Of a stretch of DNA of 59,867 nt, positions 25,479 through 33,345 are shown piece by piece. The notes below the pieces were generated by a model. That model worked only from the letters and a program-made list of their open reading frames with translations. It made no database searches and was not told the DNA's origin. Each line of letters opens with the position of its first letter. Position 1 is the first letter of the stretch. Both the position numbers and the translations under genes were made by a program. The DNA comes from Deltaproteobacteria bacterium (GTDB lineage Bacteria; Desulfobacterota; Binatia; UBA9968; JAJDTQ01), in assembly GCA_028818755.1 (NCBI GenBank), contig JAPPNF010000052.1, positions 1 to 59,867 of the forward strand, written 5' to 3'.

Positions 25479-25856
25479 CTAGTTCTTCACCCACTCCAGG
25501 TCGCCCTTGCACCAGTCGTAGATGAGGCCCAGGAACACGATGAGGGTGAAGACGGCGATGGCGCCGAACGCGAACAGTCCCGCGTCGTTCTGAAGCCAGT
25601 CGCGGAACACGACCGCCACCGGGAAGATGAAGGCAATCTCCACCTCGAAGATGATGAAGATCAGGGCGATGAAGTAGAACCGGACGTTGAAGTTGACCCA
25701 CGCGCTCCCGGAGGCAGGCTCGCCGCACTCATAGGTGGAGAGCTTGCGGAGCTGTGGGTTGGAAGGCCGCAACAGGCGACCGATCAACAGGTTCACCCAG
25801 ACGAAGGCCGCACCCAACAACGTGAATACCAGCACGCTGGCGAAGTCAAAAAGCAT
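25479..25856 (-). CDS. nuoA: NADH-quinone oxidoreductase subunit A
   Basis: 125 residues with three membrane helices. YECGEPASGSAWVNFNVRFYFIAL (family YECGxxPxGxAxxxFxVxFYLVA) and FEVEIAFIFPVAVVF are the NuoA signatures. It is the first gene of the complex I operon and lies just downstream of a good sigma70-like promoter. Confidence 0.97.
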   Translation of the reverse strand: MLFDFASVLVFTLLGAAFVWVNLLIGRLLRPSNPQLRKLSTYECGEPASGSAWVNFNVRFYFIALIFIIFEVEIAFIFPVAVVFRDWLQNDAGLFAFGAIAVFTLIVFLGLIYDWCKGDLEWVKN

Positions 25857-25905
25857 GGTTCCTCGGGTAAGATAAAGAAATCAATAACCTTTTGCAGTCG
25901 GTCCC

Positions 25906-25935
25906 TATATACACACAAAAGCCCTTGCCGGTCAA
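25906..25935 (-). promoter_or_regulatory. Sigma70-like promoter of the nuo operon
   Basis: On the minus strand TTGACC (25935-25930) and TATATA (25911-25906) are separated by 18 bp, about 50 bp before the nuoA start. Confidence 0.6.
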
Positions 25936-26056
25936 CAAACCGGCCCCCGCGCCCCGCCGCCATCCTTACACTGCCCAACCATTCCTGTTACCTTATCCGG
26001 TGGCCGGCGTCGACCGGCAAGACACGGGAAAGATCAATCCGGGAGAGATCAAACGC

Positions 26057-27049
26057 ATGGCAAGAGTAAGCATCACCGTCGCCTGTTGGGACTATGACCG
26101 GACGCGCCCCCTGCAGGAAGGCCGCGTTCCGGTGGAGGGGGTCGACCTCACCTACCTGCCGTTCCGGGTGGAGGAAACCTTCTGGCGCATGCTGCGCTAC
26201 CAGGACTTCGACGCCGCCGAGATGTCCATGGGCTCCTACATGATGTCCCGGGACAAGGGCACGCCGCGGTTCGTGGCGATCCCGGTGTTCCCCTCCCGCG
26301 CGTTCCGGCACTCCGGCATCTACATCCATACCGGCTCGGGCATCAAGGAAGCCGCCGACCTGACGGGCAAGCGGGTGGGCGTCCCCGAGTACCAGATGAC
26401 CGCGGCCATCTGGCAACGCGGCATCCTGCAACACGAGTACGGCGTCGATATCGAGAAGGTGAACTGGTTCACGGGCGGCGAAGAGACGCCCGGACGGGAG
26501 GAAAAACTCCGTCCGGATCTGCCCGAGACCCTCTCCATCACCCCCATCGGCCCGGGCCAGACCCTCTCCTCCATGCTGGAGAACGGCGAAATCGACGCCC
26601 TGGTCTCGGCCCACATGCCGTCTCCTTTCGTGCGCCGCTCGCCCAAGGTGGCGCGGCTGTTCCCGGACTTCCGCTCGGTGGAGGAGGATTACTTCCGGAA
26701 GACGGGAATCTTCCCCATCATGCACACCGTGGTCTTCCGGGAGGACGTGTACGAGCGCCATCCCTGGGTGGCACAGAACCTCTACAAGGCCTTCTGCGAG
26801 TCCAAGCGGCTGTGCGCCGAGGCCATGTACGAGTACTCCGCGCTCAAGTACATGCTGGCCTGGTCCATCGAGCAGATGGAGAAGGAAAAGGAGGTCCTGG
26901 GACCGGATGCCTGGGCCTACGGCCTGGAGCCCAACCGCCATGTCCTGGAGACGCTGGTAGGCTACGCCCACGAGCAGGGCCTCACCAAGCAACTGCTCGA
27001 TGTCGACAGCCTGTTCGCGCCGAGCACGCTGAACGAGTTCAAGGTGTAG
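26057..27049 (+). CDS. Substrate-binding-like protein (4,5-dihydroxyphthalate decarboxylase/NMT1-like family)
   Basis: 330 residues from the ATG giving MARVSITVACWDYDRTRPLQ. The fold pattern is the periplasmic-binding-protein type found in 4,5-dihydroxyphthalate decarboxylase relatives: FDAAEMSMGSYMMSRDKG, VAIPVFPSRAFRHSGIYIHT, DLTGKRVGVPEYQMTAAIWQRGIL, NGEIDALVSAHMPS and FPIMHTVVFREDVYERHPWV. No signal peptide is visible, so it may be a cytoplasmic enzyme-like member rather than a transport protein. It is divergent from nuoA. Its stop TAG is the start of a TAGGGGCGGG repeat fragment. The substrate is unknown. Confidence 0.75.
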   Translation: MARVSITVACWDYDRTRPLQEGRVPVEGVDLTYLPFRVEETFWRMLRYQDFDAAEMSMGSYMMSRDKGTPRFVAIPVFPSRAFRHSGIYIHTGSGIKEAADLTGKRVGVPEYQMTAAIWQRGILQHEYGVDIEKVNWFTGGEETPGREEKLRPDLPETLSITPIGPGQTLSSMLENGEIDALVSAHMPSPFVRRSPKVARLFPDFRSVEEDYFRKTGIFPIMHTVVFREDVYERHPWVAQNLYKAFCESKRLCAEAMYEYSALKYMLAWSIEQMEKEKEVLGPDAWAYGLEPNRHVLETLVGYAHEQGLTKQLLDVDSLFAPSTLNEFKV

Positions 27050-27071
27050 GGGCGGGACCCCGGCTCCGAGG

Positions 27072-27097
27072 TTGTAGGGGCAGGTTTCAACCCGCCC
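27072..27097. repeat. Dispersed palindrome (GGGTTTGAAACCCGCCC type), copy 3
   Basis: TTGTAGGGGCAGGTTTCAAC followed by CCGCCC, an inverted-orientation copy 23 bp after the preceding gene. A partial copy (GTGTAGGGGCGGG) overlaps that gene's stop codon. Confidence 0.75.
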
Positions 27098-27150
27098 GCG
27101 ACCGAGACCGGCAGCCCGTCCGACCGACTGGGAACCGTTACGAGGACGCC

Positions 27151-27738
27151 ATGTCCGACCCCGACAAACCCGAAGCCGAAGCCCCAGCCACGGAAACAAG
27201 GGATTCCGCCGGCGACCCGGACGCCACCGTCCAGGAGGTGAAGTGGTGGATCGACACCGGAACCAAGCGGCAACCGGAATCCGGTGAACGGGCCCCCATC
27301 GGCGTGATCGAGCGCTGGGCCTTCGAGCTGCTGAAGGACTACCGGCAGGAGCGCGCGCTCCAGAACATCGTCGACATCAACGGCCAAGTCCTGCGGCAAC
27401 TCTCCGATAACGAGGACCGCTGGGTGTACGTCTCCCTGGGCGTCGGCGAGTTCCCCCAGAAACGCCTCAACTACATCAAGGATGCGTTGCGTATCCCGCG
27501 CTACGCCCGCGCCCTGGCCATCGACGCGGGCTACTCCGTCCGCGTCCTCATCACCGGCAACCCCCCCGGCGAGAAGGTCCTGGACATCAACTTCACCGAG
27601 GCCCCGTCCCTGGACTACTGGACCAACGGCGAGCTCATCGAGGAGCAGCTATTCCGTTCCGTCGACGACGCCCTCAAGCGCCTGCGGAACTCGGTTCACC
27701 GGTACCTGCGCAAGAACTCCGCCGACGCGCCGGCATAA
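27151..27738 (+). CDS. Conserved hypothetical protein, 195 residues
   Basis: I do not recognise a family. The first 35 residues are acidic and probably disordered (MSDPDKPEAEAPATETRDSA). The rest looks like a compact alpha/beta domain: VKWWIDTGTKRQ, IGVIERWAFELLKDYRQER, RWVYVSLGVGEFPQKRLNYIK, YSVRVLITGNPPGEKVLDINF and a basic C-terminal helix (DDALKRLRNSVHRYLRKN). It has no signal peptide or membrane segment. The start is the ATG after CGAGGACGCC; the frame is open upstream across the previous gene only as a shadow. Confidence 0.6.
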   Translation: MSDPDKPEAEAPATETRDSAGDPDATVQEVKWWIDTGTKRQPESGERAPIGVIERWAFELLKDYRQERALQNIVDINGQVLRQLSDNEDRWVYVSLGVGEFPQKRLNYIKDALRIPRYARALAIDAGYSVRVLITGNPPGEKVLDINFTEAPSLDYWTNGELIEEQLFRSVDDALKRLRNSVHRYLRKNSADAPA

Positions 27739-27845
27739 CCGGCCGCGGCACGGCCGACAGTCCTGCAAGCAGTGGAGCGGCAGAACTGGCGGCGGTAATG
27801 CGGAGCCTGCCGCCGGGGACATGGGTGGCATGCGACCCGGACGGT

Positions 27846-28886
27846 TCACCCGACGAGAGCGCCGAACACCGCACCGCTCAGGATGGCGCCGGCGATGCCG
27901 AAGGCCACATAGGCGGCGAACACCTGCCGGCGTACCAGCGCCCACACGGCGACCATGGCGGGGATGCTGCTCACGGACCCCGCGACCATGAACGCCATTG
28001 CCGCTCCCGCGCTCATGCCCTGTTGCATGAGGCCGGCGACCAGAGCGGGCGCGGCATATCCGTTCAGGTACGCCGGCGCACTGACCAACGCACCCATCAC
28101 GATGGGCGCGAGACCATCCCCGCCGACAACCCCCGCGATCATGCCGGCCGGGACGTAGGTGACGAGCAACGCCTCGAGAAGATAGGCGAACGCGAGCCAC
28201 TTGACGAGAAACCGTGCGTTCGAGAACGCTTCGGAGCGGAACGTCGCCACCCGCGACGCCTCGCGCCAGAACTGCCACACGGTGTCGCCCGTCGCGAACG
28301 CGCTTTCGCAACCGCCACAGGCAACACCCGCGTCTTTACGCAACGGAGAGGCGAAGGCCTGGCGCCGGGCGAGGAGGCGCACCCCAAAGCCCCCGAACAG
28401 CCCCAGTGCCACGGCCGCGACCGCCTTGCTCGCCGCGAAGTCCCAGCCAAGGGCAGCGGCGGTGATGAGCACGGTCGGCGGATCAACGAGCGGAGAGGAC
28501 AGCCAGAACGCCATGATCGCGGAGATCGGCGCGCCGGCCGCGAGCAGGGCTGCGATGAAGGGGATGACGTCACACGAGCAGAAGGGGGCGAGGCTGCCGA
28601 GGAGCGCCGCCGCCACGATCATGCGCGTCTCCCGGCCCTCGAAGGCGCGCGCGACCAGCGCCGTCGCCCCGGTGGCCCTGAGGCCGGCGATGAGCGCGAC
28701 TGCTGCGACGAGATACGGCAGCGTCCTCGCAAACGCGCCGACGGCGATGTGCAGGATGCCGGCGAGGCTTGGCAGGTCGAGGGCCGCCACGGCGAGGGAG
28801 AGGGCGAGGATGATCCCCCACACGGACACCAATCCCTTGAGCCCGGTATGCAGCCCGCCGATACCGCGAAGTGCCAATTCCGTCAC
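27846..28886 (-). CDS. Permease, ArsP/UPF0718 (DUF318) family
   Basis: 346 residues with about eight to ten membrane helices. GSLAPFCSCDVIPFIAALLAAG holds the FCSCxxxP motif (Cys103, Cys105) and SAIMAFWLSSPLVDPPTVLI the second half-motif typical of this permease family, whose ArsP members export trivalent organoarsenicals. A central loop carries CGGCESAF, a possible metal-binding Cys pair. It starts with GTG overlapping the stop of the ArsR-type gene (GTGA), so the two are coupled. Arsenic or another soft metal is the likely substrate by context. Confidence 0.82.
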   Translation of the reverse strand: MTELALRGIGGLHTGLKGLVSVWGIILALSLAVAALDLPSLAGILHIAVGAFARTLPYLVAAVALIAGLRATGATALVARAFEGRETRMIVAAALLGSLAPFCSCDVIPFIAALLAAGAPISAIMAFWLSSPLVDPPTVLITAAALGWDFAASKAVAAVALGLFGGFGVRLLARRQAFASPLRKDAGVACGGCESAFATGDTVWQFWREASRVATFRSEAFSNARFLVKWLAFAYLLEALLVTYVPAGMIAGVVGGDGLAPIVMGALVSAPAYLNGYAAPALVAGLMQQGMSAGAAMAFMVAGSVSSIPAMVAVWALVRRQVFAAYVAFGIAGAILSGAVFGALVG

Positions 28887-29260
28887 GACGGTTCACTCCT
28901 CAAGGCGGCGAGGGCGGCGTGCACCTGACGCGATGGACTGGCATCGGCGCAGCATTCGTCGAGCAGAAAGCCCGCAAGGGCTTCGATGTGTGGGTAGACG
29001 GCGCGACTGACCACGGCGCGGCCCTTGCGTTCCTGTGTCACCAGCCCGCCCGCGGCAAGGAATCGGAGATGATGGGCGAGTGTCGAGGCCGGCAAGCCGG
29101 AGCGCTGCTGGATCTGTCCGACGGTGAGCCCCTCGTCGCCGGCGCGCACGAGAAGGCGAAGCACCATGAGCCTCGGTTCGGATCCGCACGCGGCAAATCC
29201 CTGCGCGGCTTCCTCGCTGGAGAGTGTAGGGGTCGGCTTGGTTTCGCGTTTCGTATTCAT
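28883..29260 (-). CDS. ArsR/SmtB-family metalloregulator
   Basis: 125 residues from the ATG giving MNTKRETKPT. The winged helix contains LMVLRLLVRAGDEGLTVGQI, QQRSGLPASTLAHHLRFLAA (recognition helix) and GGLVTQERKGRAVV (wing). Cys25 and the C-terminal pair Cys103-Cys104 (LLDECCADAS) could bind As(III) or a similar metal. These repressors leave DNA on metal binding. The upstream promoter overlaps an AT-rich inverted repeat, and the downstream gene is a coupled permease, so it likely controls its own operon. Confidence 0.88.
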   Translation of the reverse strand: MNTKRETKPTPTLSSEEAAQGFAACGSEPRLMVLRLLVRAGDEGLTVGQIQQRSGLPASTLAHHLRFLAAGGLVTQERKGRAVVSRAVYPHIEALAGFLLDECCADASPSRQVHAALAALRSEPS

Positions 29261-29264
29261 AAAA

Positions 29265-29296
29265 CTAGATATATAGTTATATAGTTCTGATGTCAA
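29265..29296 (-). promoter_or_regulatory. ArsR-type promoter and operator
   Basis: On the minus strand TTGACA (29296-29291) and TATATC (29273-29268) are 17 bp apart. The imperfect palindrome AACTATATAACTATATATCT continuing to AGTT (29288-29265) covers the -10 region, so repressor binding would block the polymerase. Confidence 0.65.
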
Positions 29297-29462
29297 CTCC
29301 AGCGGTTGCATCAGGCCTCCGAGCAATCTGCCGGCTATGGCTTGCGCCACGACGGCCGCAGGAATACTCGCGGGCGACCCGTCACATACTATGCGACCGG
29401 TCCGGCCGTATGTCTGCTGGAAAAGCTGGTTCAGTTCCGATAGCCCGGTAGGGGCGGGGGCT

Positions 29463-30572
29463 TCACCCCCCAGCGGCGCCGCGCCGGATGGTGCCGGGGC
29501 GCATGGGGAAGGGGACGGAGCTGGTGATTTCCAGGCCGTAGCCGGACAGGCCGACGAGGTTCCTGGGGTTGTTGGTGACGAGCTTGAGCTTGCGGATGCC
29601 CAGGTCTCTGAGGATCTGGGCGCCGATGCCGAAGTCGCGGAAGCTCCTTTCCTCCCTGGCTTCCGCGGTGCGCAGGCCCTTGCCTTCGGGCTGGAGGTAG
29701 AGCAGCACGCCGGCGCCTTCCCTGGCGATGAGCTCCAGGGACTGCTTGATGACCGAGCCGGTGTCGAAGAACTCGAAGCCGAAGACGTCGCCGGGAAGAA
29801 ACTTGGTGCACACCCGCACCAGGGTCTCGCGGTCCTCGGAGATCTCTCCCTTGATGAGCGCCAAGTGCTCGCTGGTGTCCACGTGGGTGTTGTAGACCAC
29901 CGCCTTGAACTCGCCGCCGTAGCGGGTGGGCAACCGGGTGGCGGCGACCCGGTGGATCAGCGAGTCGTGCTTGAGGCGGTACTGGATCAGGTCGGCGATG
30001 GTGCAGATCTTGAGGTCGTACTTCTCGCCGAACTCCTCCAGGTCCGGCAGCCGCGCCATGGTGCCGTCGTCCTTCATGATCTCGCAGATCACGCCGGCGG
30101 GCTTGAGCCCGGCCAGCCGGCACAGGTCCACGGAGCCCTCGGTCTGGCCGGTGCGCACCAGCACGCCGCCGTTCCGGGCGCGCAGCGGAAAGATGTGCCC
30201 GGGCGTGCACAGGTCGCCGGGCGCGGCGTCGGCGGCGATGGCGGCGAGGATGGTCTCGGCGCGGTCGGACGCCGATATGCCGGTGGTGACGTTCTTGACG
30301 CCGTCGATGGAGACCGTGAACGCGGTGCCGAAGGGAGCGGTGTTGTCACGCACCATCATGGTGAGGCCGAGCTGGGCGACCTTCTCCTCGGTGAGGGGCA
30401 GGCAGATCAGGCCCCGTCCCCAAGTGGCCATGAAGTTGATGGCCTCCGGCGTGACCAGCTCCGCGGCCATGGTGAGGTCGCCCTCGTTCTCGCGGTTCTG
30501 GTCATCCATGAGGATCACCATCCTGCCTTGGCGGATGTCTTCGAGGGCTTCTTCGATGGTGGCTACGGGCAT
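29463..30572 (-). CDS. ribBA: 3,4-dihydroxy-2-butanone-4-phosphate synthase with degenerate GTP cyclohydrolase II domain
   Basis: 369 residues. The N-terminal RibB half (1-200) is intact: MVILMDDQNRENEGDLTMAA with the acidic catalytic loop, TPGHIFPL (His126), RTGQTEGSVDL and GVICEIM. It makes the four-carbon riboflavin precursor from ribulose 5-phosphate. The C-terminal GCHII half has lost all three zinc cysteines: the usual ECLTGDVFGSLRCDCG region reads KFLPGDVFGFEFFDTG (257-272), and HRQEGRGIGL reads LQPEGKGLRT. Cyclohydrolase activity is therefore very unlikely, as in RibBX-type hybrids. A true RibA should exist elsewhere. No FMN riboswitch is visible upstream. Confidence 0.9.
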   Translation of the reverse strand: MPVATIEEALEDIRQGRMVILMDDQNRENEGDLTMAAELVTPEAINFMATWGRGLICLPLTEEKVAQLGLTMMVRDNTAPFGTAFTVSIDGVKNVTTGISASDRAETILAAIAADAAPGDLCTPGHIFPLRARNGGVLVRTGQTEGSVDLCRLAGLKPAGVICEIMKDDGTMARLPDLEEFGEKYDLKICTIADLIQYRLKHDSLIHRVAATRLPTRYGGEFKAVVYNTHVDTSEHLALIKGEISEDRETLVRVCTKFLPGDVFGFEFFDTGSVIKQSLELIAREGAGVLLYLQPEGKGLRTAEAREERSFRDFGIGAQILRDLGIRKLKLVTNNPRNLVGLSGYGLEITSSVPFPMRPGTIRRGAAGG

Positions 30573-30618
30573 GGGTTCCTAACTTAACATTTCGATAACC
30601 GGTTGACGACTTGTCCGC

Positions 30619-30781
30619 TAGTGTCCTGTCCGGGTAATTCGCATGATAAGATGCGGAGGATTTTTTGTCGTCGGCAAGGCGCGATGACGAGCAGTGGCGG
30701 GTACCACGCGAGGAAGAGCAACGCCGCCGACGGCAAAAAAGACCCGCAGATTATCATGCGAACTACCCGGACAGGACACTA
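30619..30781. mobile_element. MITE-like element with long terminal inverted repeats, copy 1
   Basis: 163 bp bounded by TAGTGTCCTGTCCGGGTA at the left and its near-perfect reverse complement at the right. The inverted arms extend about 60 bp each with few mismatches, so the element folds into one long hairpin. TA flanks suit insertion at a TA dinucleotide (IS630/Tc1 style, inference). It encodes no protein. Its right end supplies the TAG stop of pyrF. The core reappears at 59752. Confidence 0.85.
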
Positions 30782-31513
30782 AAGGCCGCCTTTCATCTCC
30801 GCCACCACCGACCGGGCCGCCTCGACCGGGTCGTCCGCTCCGGTGATGGGCCTGCCGACGACGATGTAGTCGATGCCGGCGGCTACGGCGTCGCCGGGGG
30901 TCATGACTCGCTTCTGATCGCCGGCCTGCTGACCCGCGGGCCTGATGCCCGGCGTCACCAGCAAGAAGGAGTCGCCGCACGCGCCCCGGATCTCCTGGGC
31001 CTCCTGGGCGGAGCAGACCACGCCGGCAAGGCCTTCTTCCTGCGCCATGCGGGCCATCCGCACCACTTGGGTGCGAACCTCTCCCTGCATCCCCAACGCT
31101 TCGAGGTCGGGCCCGTCCAGGCTGGTAAGGACCGTCACGCCCAGCACCGACGGCCGCCGCAGCCCTTCGTTCCCGCACACCTCCTCCACCGCCGCGGCTG
31201 TCTGCCGCATCATCTCCCGGCCGCCCGAGACGTGAATGTTGAACAGCCTGACCCCTAGCCGGGCGGCTTCCACCCCCGCCGCCGCCACGGTGTTGGGGAT
31301 GTCGTGGAACTTGAGGTCGAGGAAGACCTCGCCGCCCAAGTCGTGGATAGCGCGGACGATGTCCGGTCCCGCGTTGACGAAGAGCTGCTTTCCGACCTTG
31401 AGCATCCCCACTTCTGGCGCCAGCAGGGTCGCGAGGGACCTCGCCCTGGCCGGGTCGGCCAAGTCCAGCGCCACGATCAGGCGCTGCTTGACGGAGGATG
31501 CCGCCGCCGTCAT
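30779..31513 (-). CDS. pyrF: Orotidine 5'-phosphate decarboxylase
   Basis: 244 residues. PyrF decarboxylates OMP to UMP, the last step of de novo pyrimidine synthesis. Motifs: LIVALDLADPARA, MLKVGKQLFVNAGPDIV, VFLDLKFHDIPNTV (catalytic DxKxxD), GVTVLTSLD, LLVTPGIRP and YIVVGRPITGADDP. The ATG overlaps the proS stop (ATGA), so the pair is coupled. The final codons run GGC GGC CTT TAG, where the TAG belongs to the end of a MITE-like element, so the native C terminus may have been changed. Confidence 0.96.
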   Translation of the reverse strand: MTAAASSVKQRLIVALDLADPARARSLATLLAPEVGMLKVGKQLFVNAGPDIVRAIHDLGGEVFLDLKFHDIPNTVAAAGVEAARLGVRLFNIHVSGGREMMRQTAAAVEEVCGNEGLRRPSVLGVTVLTSLDGPDLEALGMQGEVRTQVVRMARMAQEEGLAGVVCSAQEAQEIRGACGDSFLLVTPGIRPAGQQAGDQKRVMTPGDAVAAGIDYIVVGRPITGADDPVEAARSVVAEMKGGL

Positions 31514-33261
31514 GGCCGTCCGTCCTCTAGGGCCGCGTCGATGCGCTCCACGGCCTCGTCCACGGGCACGTCGATGGTGGTGCCGTCGCCGCGCCAACGC
31601 AGCTCCACGTTGCCCTTGGCCAGCCCCTTGGCGCCGATGGTGACCCGCAGCGGGACTCCCACGAGGTCAGCGTCCTTGAACTTGACCCCCGGGCGCTCGT
31701 CCCGGTCGTCCAGCAGGACCTCATGTCCGGCTTCGGTCAGGCCTTGGTAGATCCGGTCCGTGACCTCCCGGATGGGATCCTCCTTGTAGTTGAGGGGCAG
31801 CAGCTCGACGGAGAAGGGCGCGATGGACATGGGCCAGATGATGCCGTCGGCGTCGTTGTTCTGCTCGATGGCGGCGGCCATGAGGCGGGTGACGCCGATG
31901 CCGTAGCACCCCATTTCCATGACGCGTTCGTGTCCCTCGGAATCAAGGATCGTCGCGTTCATGGCTTCGCTGTATTTCCGCCCGAGGTAGAACACGTGCC
32001 CTACCTCGATGCCGCGATACTCCTCGATGATGCCCTCATCGCAGCGCGCGCACGGGTCCCCCGCCTTGACCAAGCGCAGGTCCTCGAAGCGCGCGGGCGT
32101 GAAGTCCCTGGACTGGTCCACGTGGATCGTGTGGGCGTCGGCCTGATTGGCGCCGGTGACAGCCTCGCTCATGCCCCGGACGGCATGGTCCGCCCACACC
32201 TCCAGGGGCAGGTCCATGGGGCCCAGGAAGCCCGGAGGCGCGCCGACGGCCTCCATGACCTCGTCCTCGTCAGCCATCTCCACCGCGATGGTGTCCAGGA
32301 GATTGCCCAGCTTGGTCTCGTTGACCTCGTGGTCGCCGCGCACCAGCACCGCCAGGAGCCCCCCCGCCGGCTTCCGGTAGATCATGGTCTTGATGAACCG
32401 CTCCGGCGGCACCTTCAGGAACTCGGAGACCTCCGGGACCGTCTTGAGCCCGGGCGTGGGCACGGTCTCGGGCGCGGCATCGGATGCGCTCTCCTGCTCC
32501 CTCTCCCCCTGGGAGAGGGCCGGGGTGAGGGCCGCCGCCGCCAGCCGCGATTCCGCCTTCTGCACGTTGGCGGCGTAGTCACACGCGGTGCACGCCGCCA
32601 GCGCGTCCTCCCCCGACTCCGCCAGCACCTGGAACTCGTGCGACAGGCTGCCGCCGATGGCGCCCGAGTCGGCCTCCACCGCGCGGAACTCCAGGCCGCA
32701 GCGGGTGAAGATGCGCCGGTAGGTGTCGTACATGTTGCGGTACTCGCGCTCGGCGTCCTCCCGGTCCAGGTGGAAGCTGTAGGCGTCCTTCATGATGAAC
32801 TCGCGGCCGCGCATCAAGCCGAAGCGCGGGCGCACCTCGTCACGGAACTTGGTCTGGATCTGGTAGAGGTTCATGGGCAGCTCGCGGTAGGAGCGGACGT
32901 CCCGGCGCACGATGTCGGTGATGACCTCCTCGTGGGTCGGGGCGAGACAGAAGTCCCGCTCGTGACGGTCCTTGAAGCGCAGCAGCTCCTTGCCGTAGAC
33001 CTCCCAGCGGCCGCTGTCCTGCCACAGCTCAGCCGGCGAGGTGACCGGCATCAGCAGCTCCTGGGCGCCGGCCCGGTTCATCTCCTCGCGCACGATGGCC
33101 TCGATCTTGCGCAGGGTGCGCAACGCCAGCGGGAGAAAGTCGTACACCCCGCGGCTGACCTGCCGGATCATGCCGGCGCGCACCAGCAGCCGGTGGCTGA
33201 CCACCTCCGCGTCCGACGGCTCTTCCTTGATGGTGGGTATGAACGACGTTCGCCAGCGCAT
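31510..33261 (-). CDS. proS: Prolyl-tRNA synthetase (bacterial type, with editing domain)
   Basis: 583 residues from the ATG giving MRWRTSFIPTIKEEPSDAEV; twelve more codons are open upstream but the family starts here. Class II motifs: GVYDFLPLALRTLRKIEAIV, MPVTSPAELWQDSGRW, FRDEVRPRFGLMRGREFIMK (motif 2) and MGCYGIGVTRLMAAAIEQNN (motif 3). The inserted YbaK-like editing domain (about 270-400) and the C-terminal anticodon-binding domain are present. Residues near 244-255 (AALTPALSQGERE) are encoded by an in-frame copy of the genome's palindromic repeat, placed at the junction into the editing domain. Confidence 0.96.
   Translation of the reverse strand: MRWRTSFIPTIKEEPSDAEVVSHRLLVRAGMIRQVSRGVYDFLPLALRTLRKIEAIVREEMNRAGAQELLMPVTSPAELWQDSGRWEVYGKELLRFKDRHERDFCLAPTHEEVITDIVRRDVRSYRELPMNLYQIQTKFRDEVRPRFGLMRGREFIMKDAYSFHLDREDAEREYRNMYDTYRRIFTRCGLEFRAVEADSGAIGGSLSHEFQVLAESGEDALAACTACDYAANVQKAESRLAAAALTPALSQGEREQESASDAAPETVPTPGLKTVPEVSEFLKVPPERFIKTMIYRKPAGGLLAVLVRGDHEVNETKLGNLLDTIAVEMADEDEVMEAVGAPPGFLGPMDLPLEVWADHAVRGMSEAVTGANQADAHTIHVDQSRDFTPARFEDLRLVKAGDPCARCDEGIIEEYRGIEVGHVFYLGRKYSEAMNATILDSEGHERVMEMGCYGIGVTRLMAAAIEQNNDADGIIWPMSIAPFSVELLPLNYKEDPIREVTDRIYQGLTEAGHEVLLDDRDERPGVKFKDADLVGVPLRVTIGAKGLAKGNVELRWRGDGTTIDVPVDEAVERIDAALEDGRP
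32499..32531. repeat. Palindromic repeat inside proS, copy 2
   Basis: CCCTCTCCCCCTGGGAGAGG plus the GCCGGGGTGAGGG tail, 33 bp, the same unit seen between metG and tatD. It is read through in the proS frame without a stop. Confidence 0.9.
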
Positions 33262-33312
33262 GCGATCACTTATAGGAAGCGCCTTGGAGGCTGTCAAATT
33301 CCCGATCGGGCA

Positions 33313-33345
33313 CCCTCACCCCGGCCCTCTCCCAGAGGGAGAGGG
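33313..33345. repeat. Palindromic repeat at the 3' end of the RND gene, copy 3
   Basis: Inverted copy (CCCTCACCCCGGCCCTCTCC continuing to AGAGGGAGAGGG). It covers the last ten or so codons and the stop of the RND transporter gene. Confidence 0.9.

Noticed and set aside
30573..30618. FMN riboswitch ahead of ribBA
   Set aside because: The space is too short and no RFN-type conserved blocks are seen.
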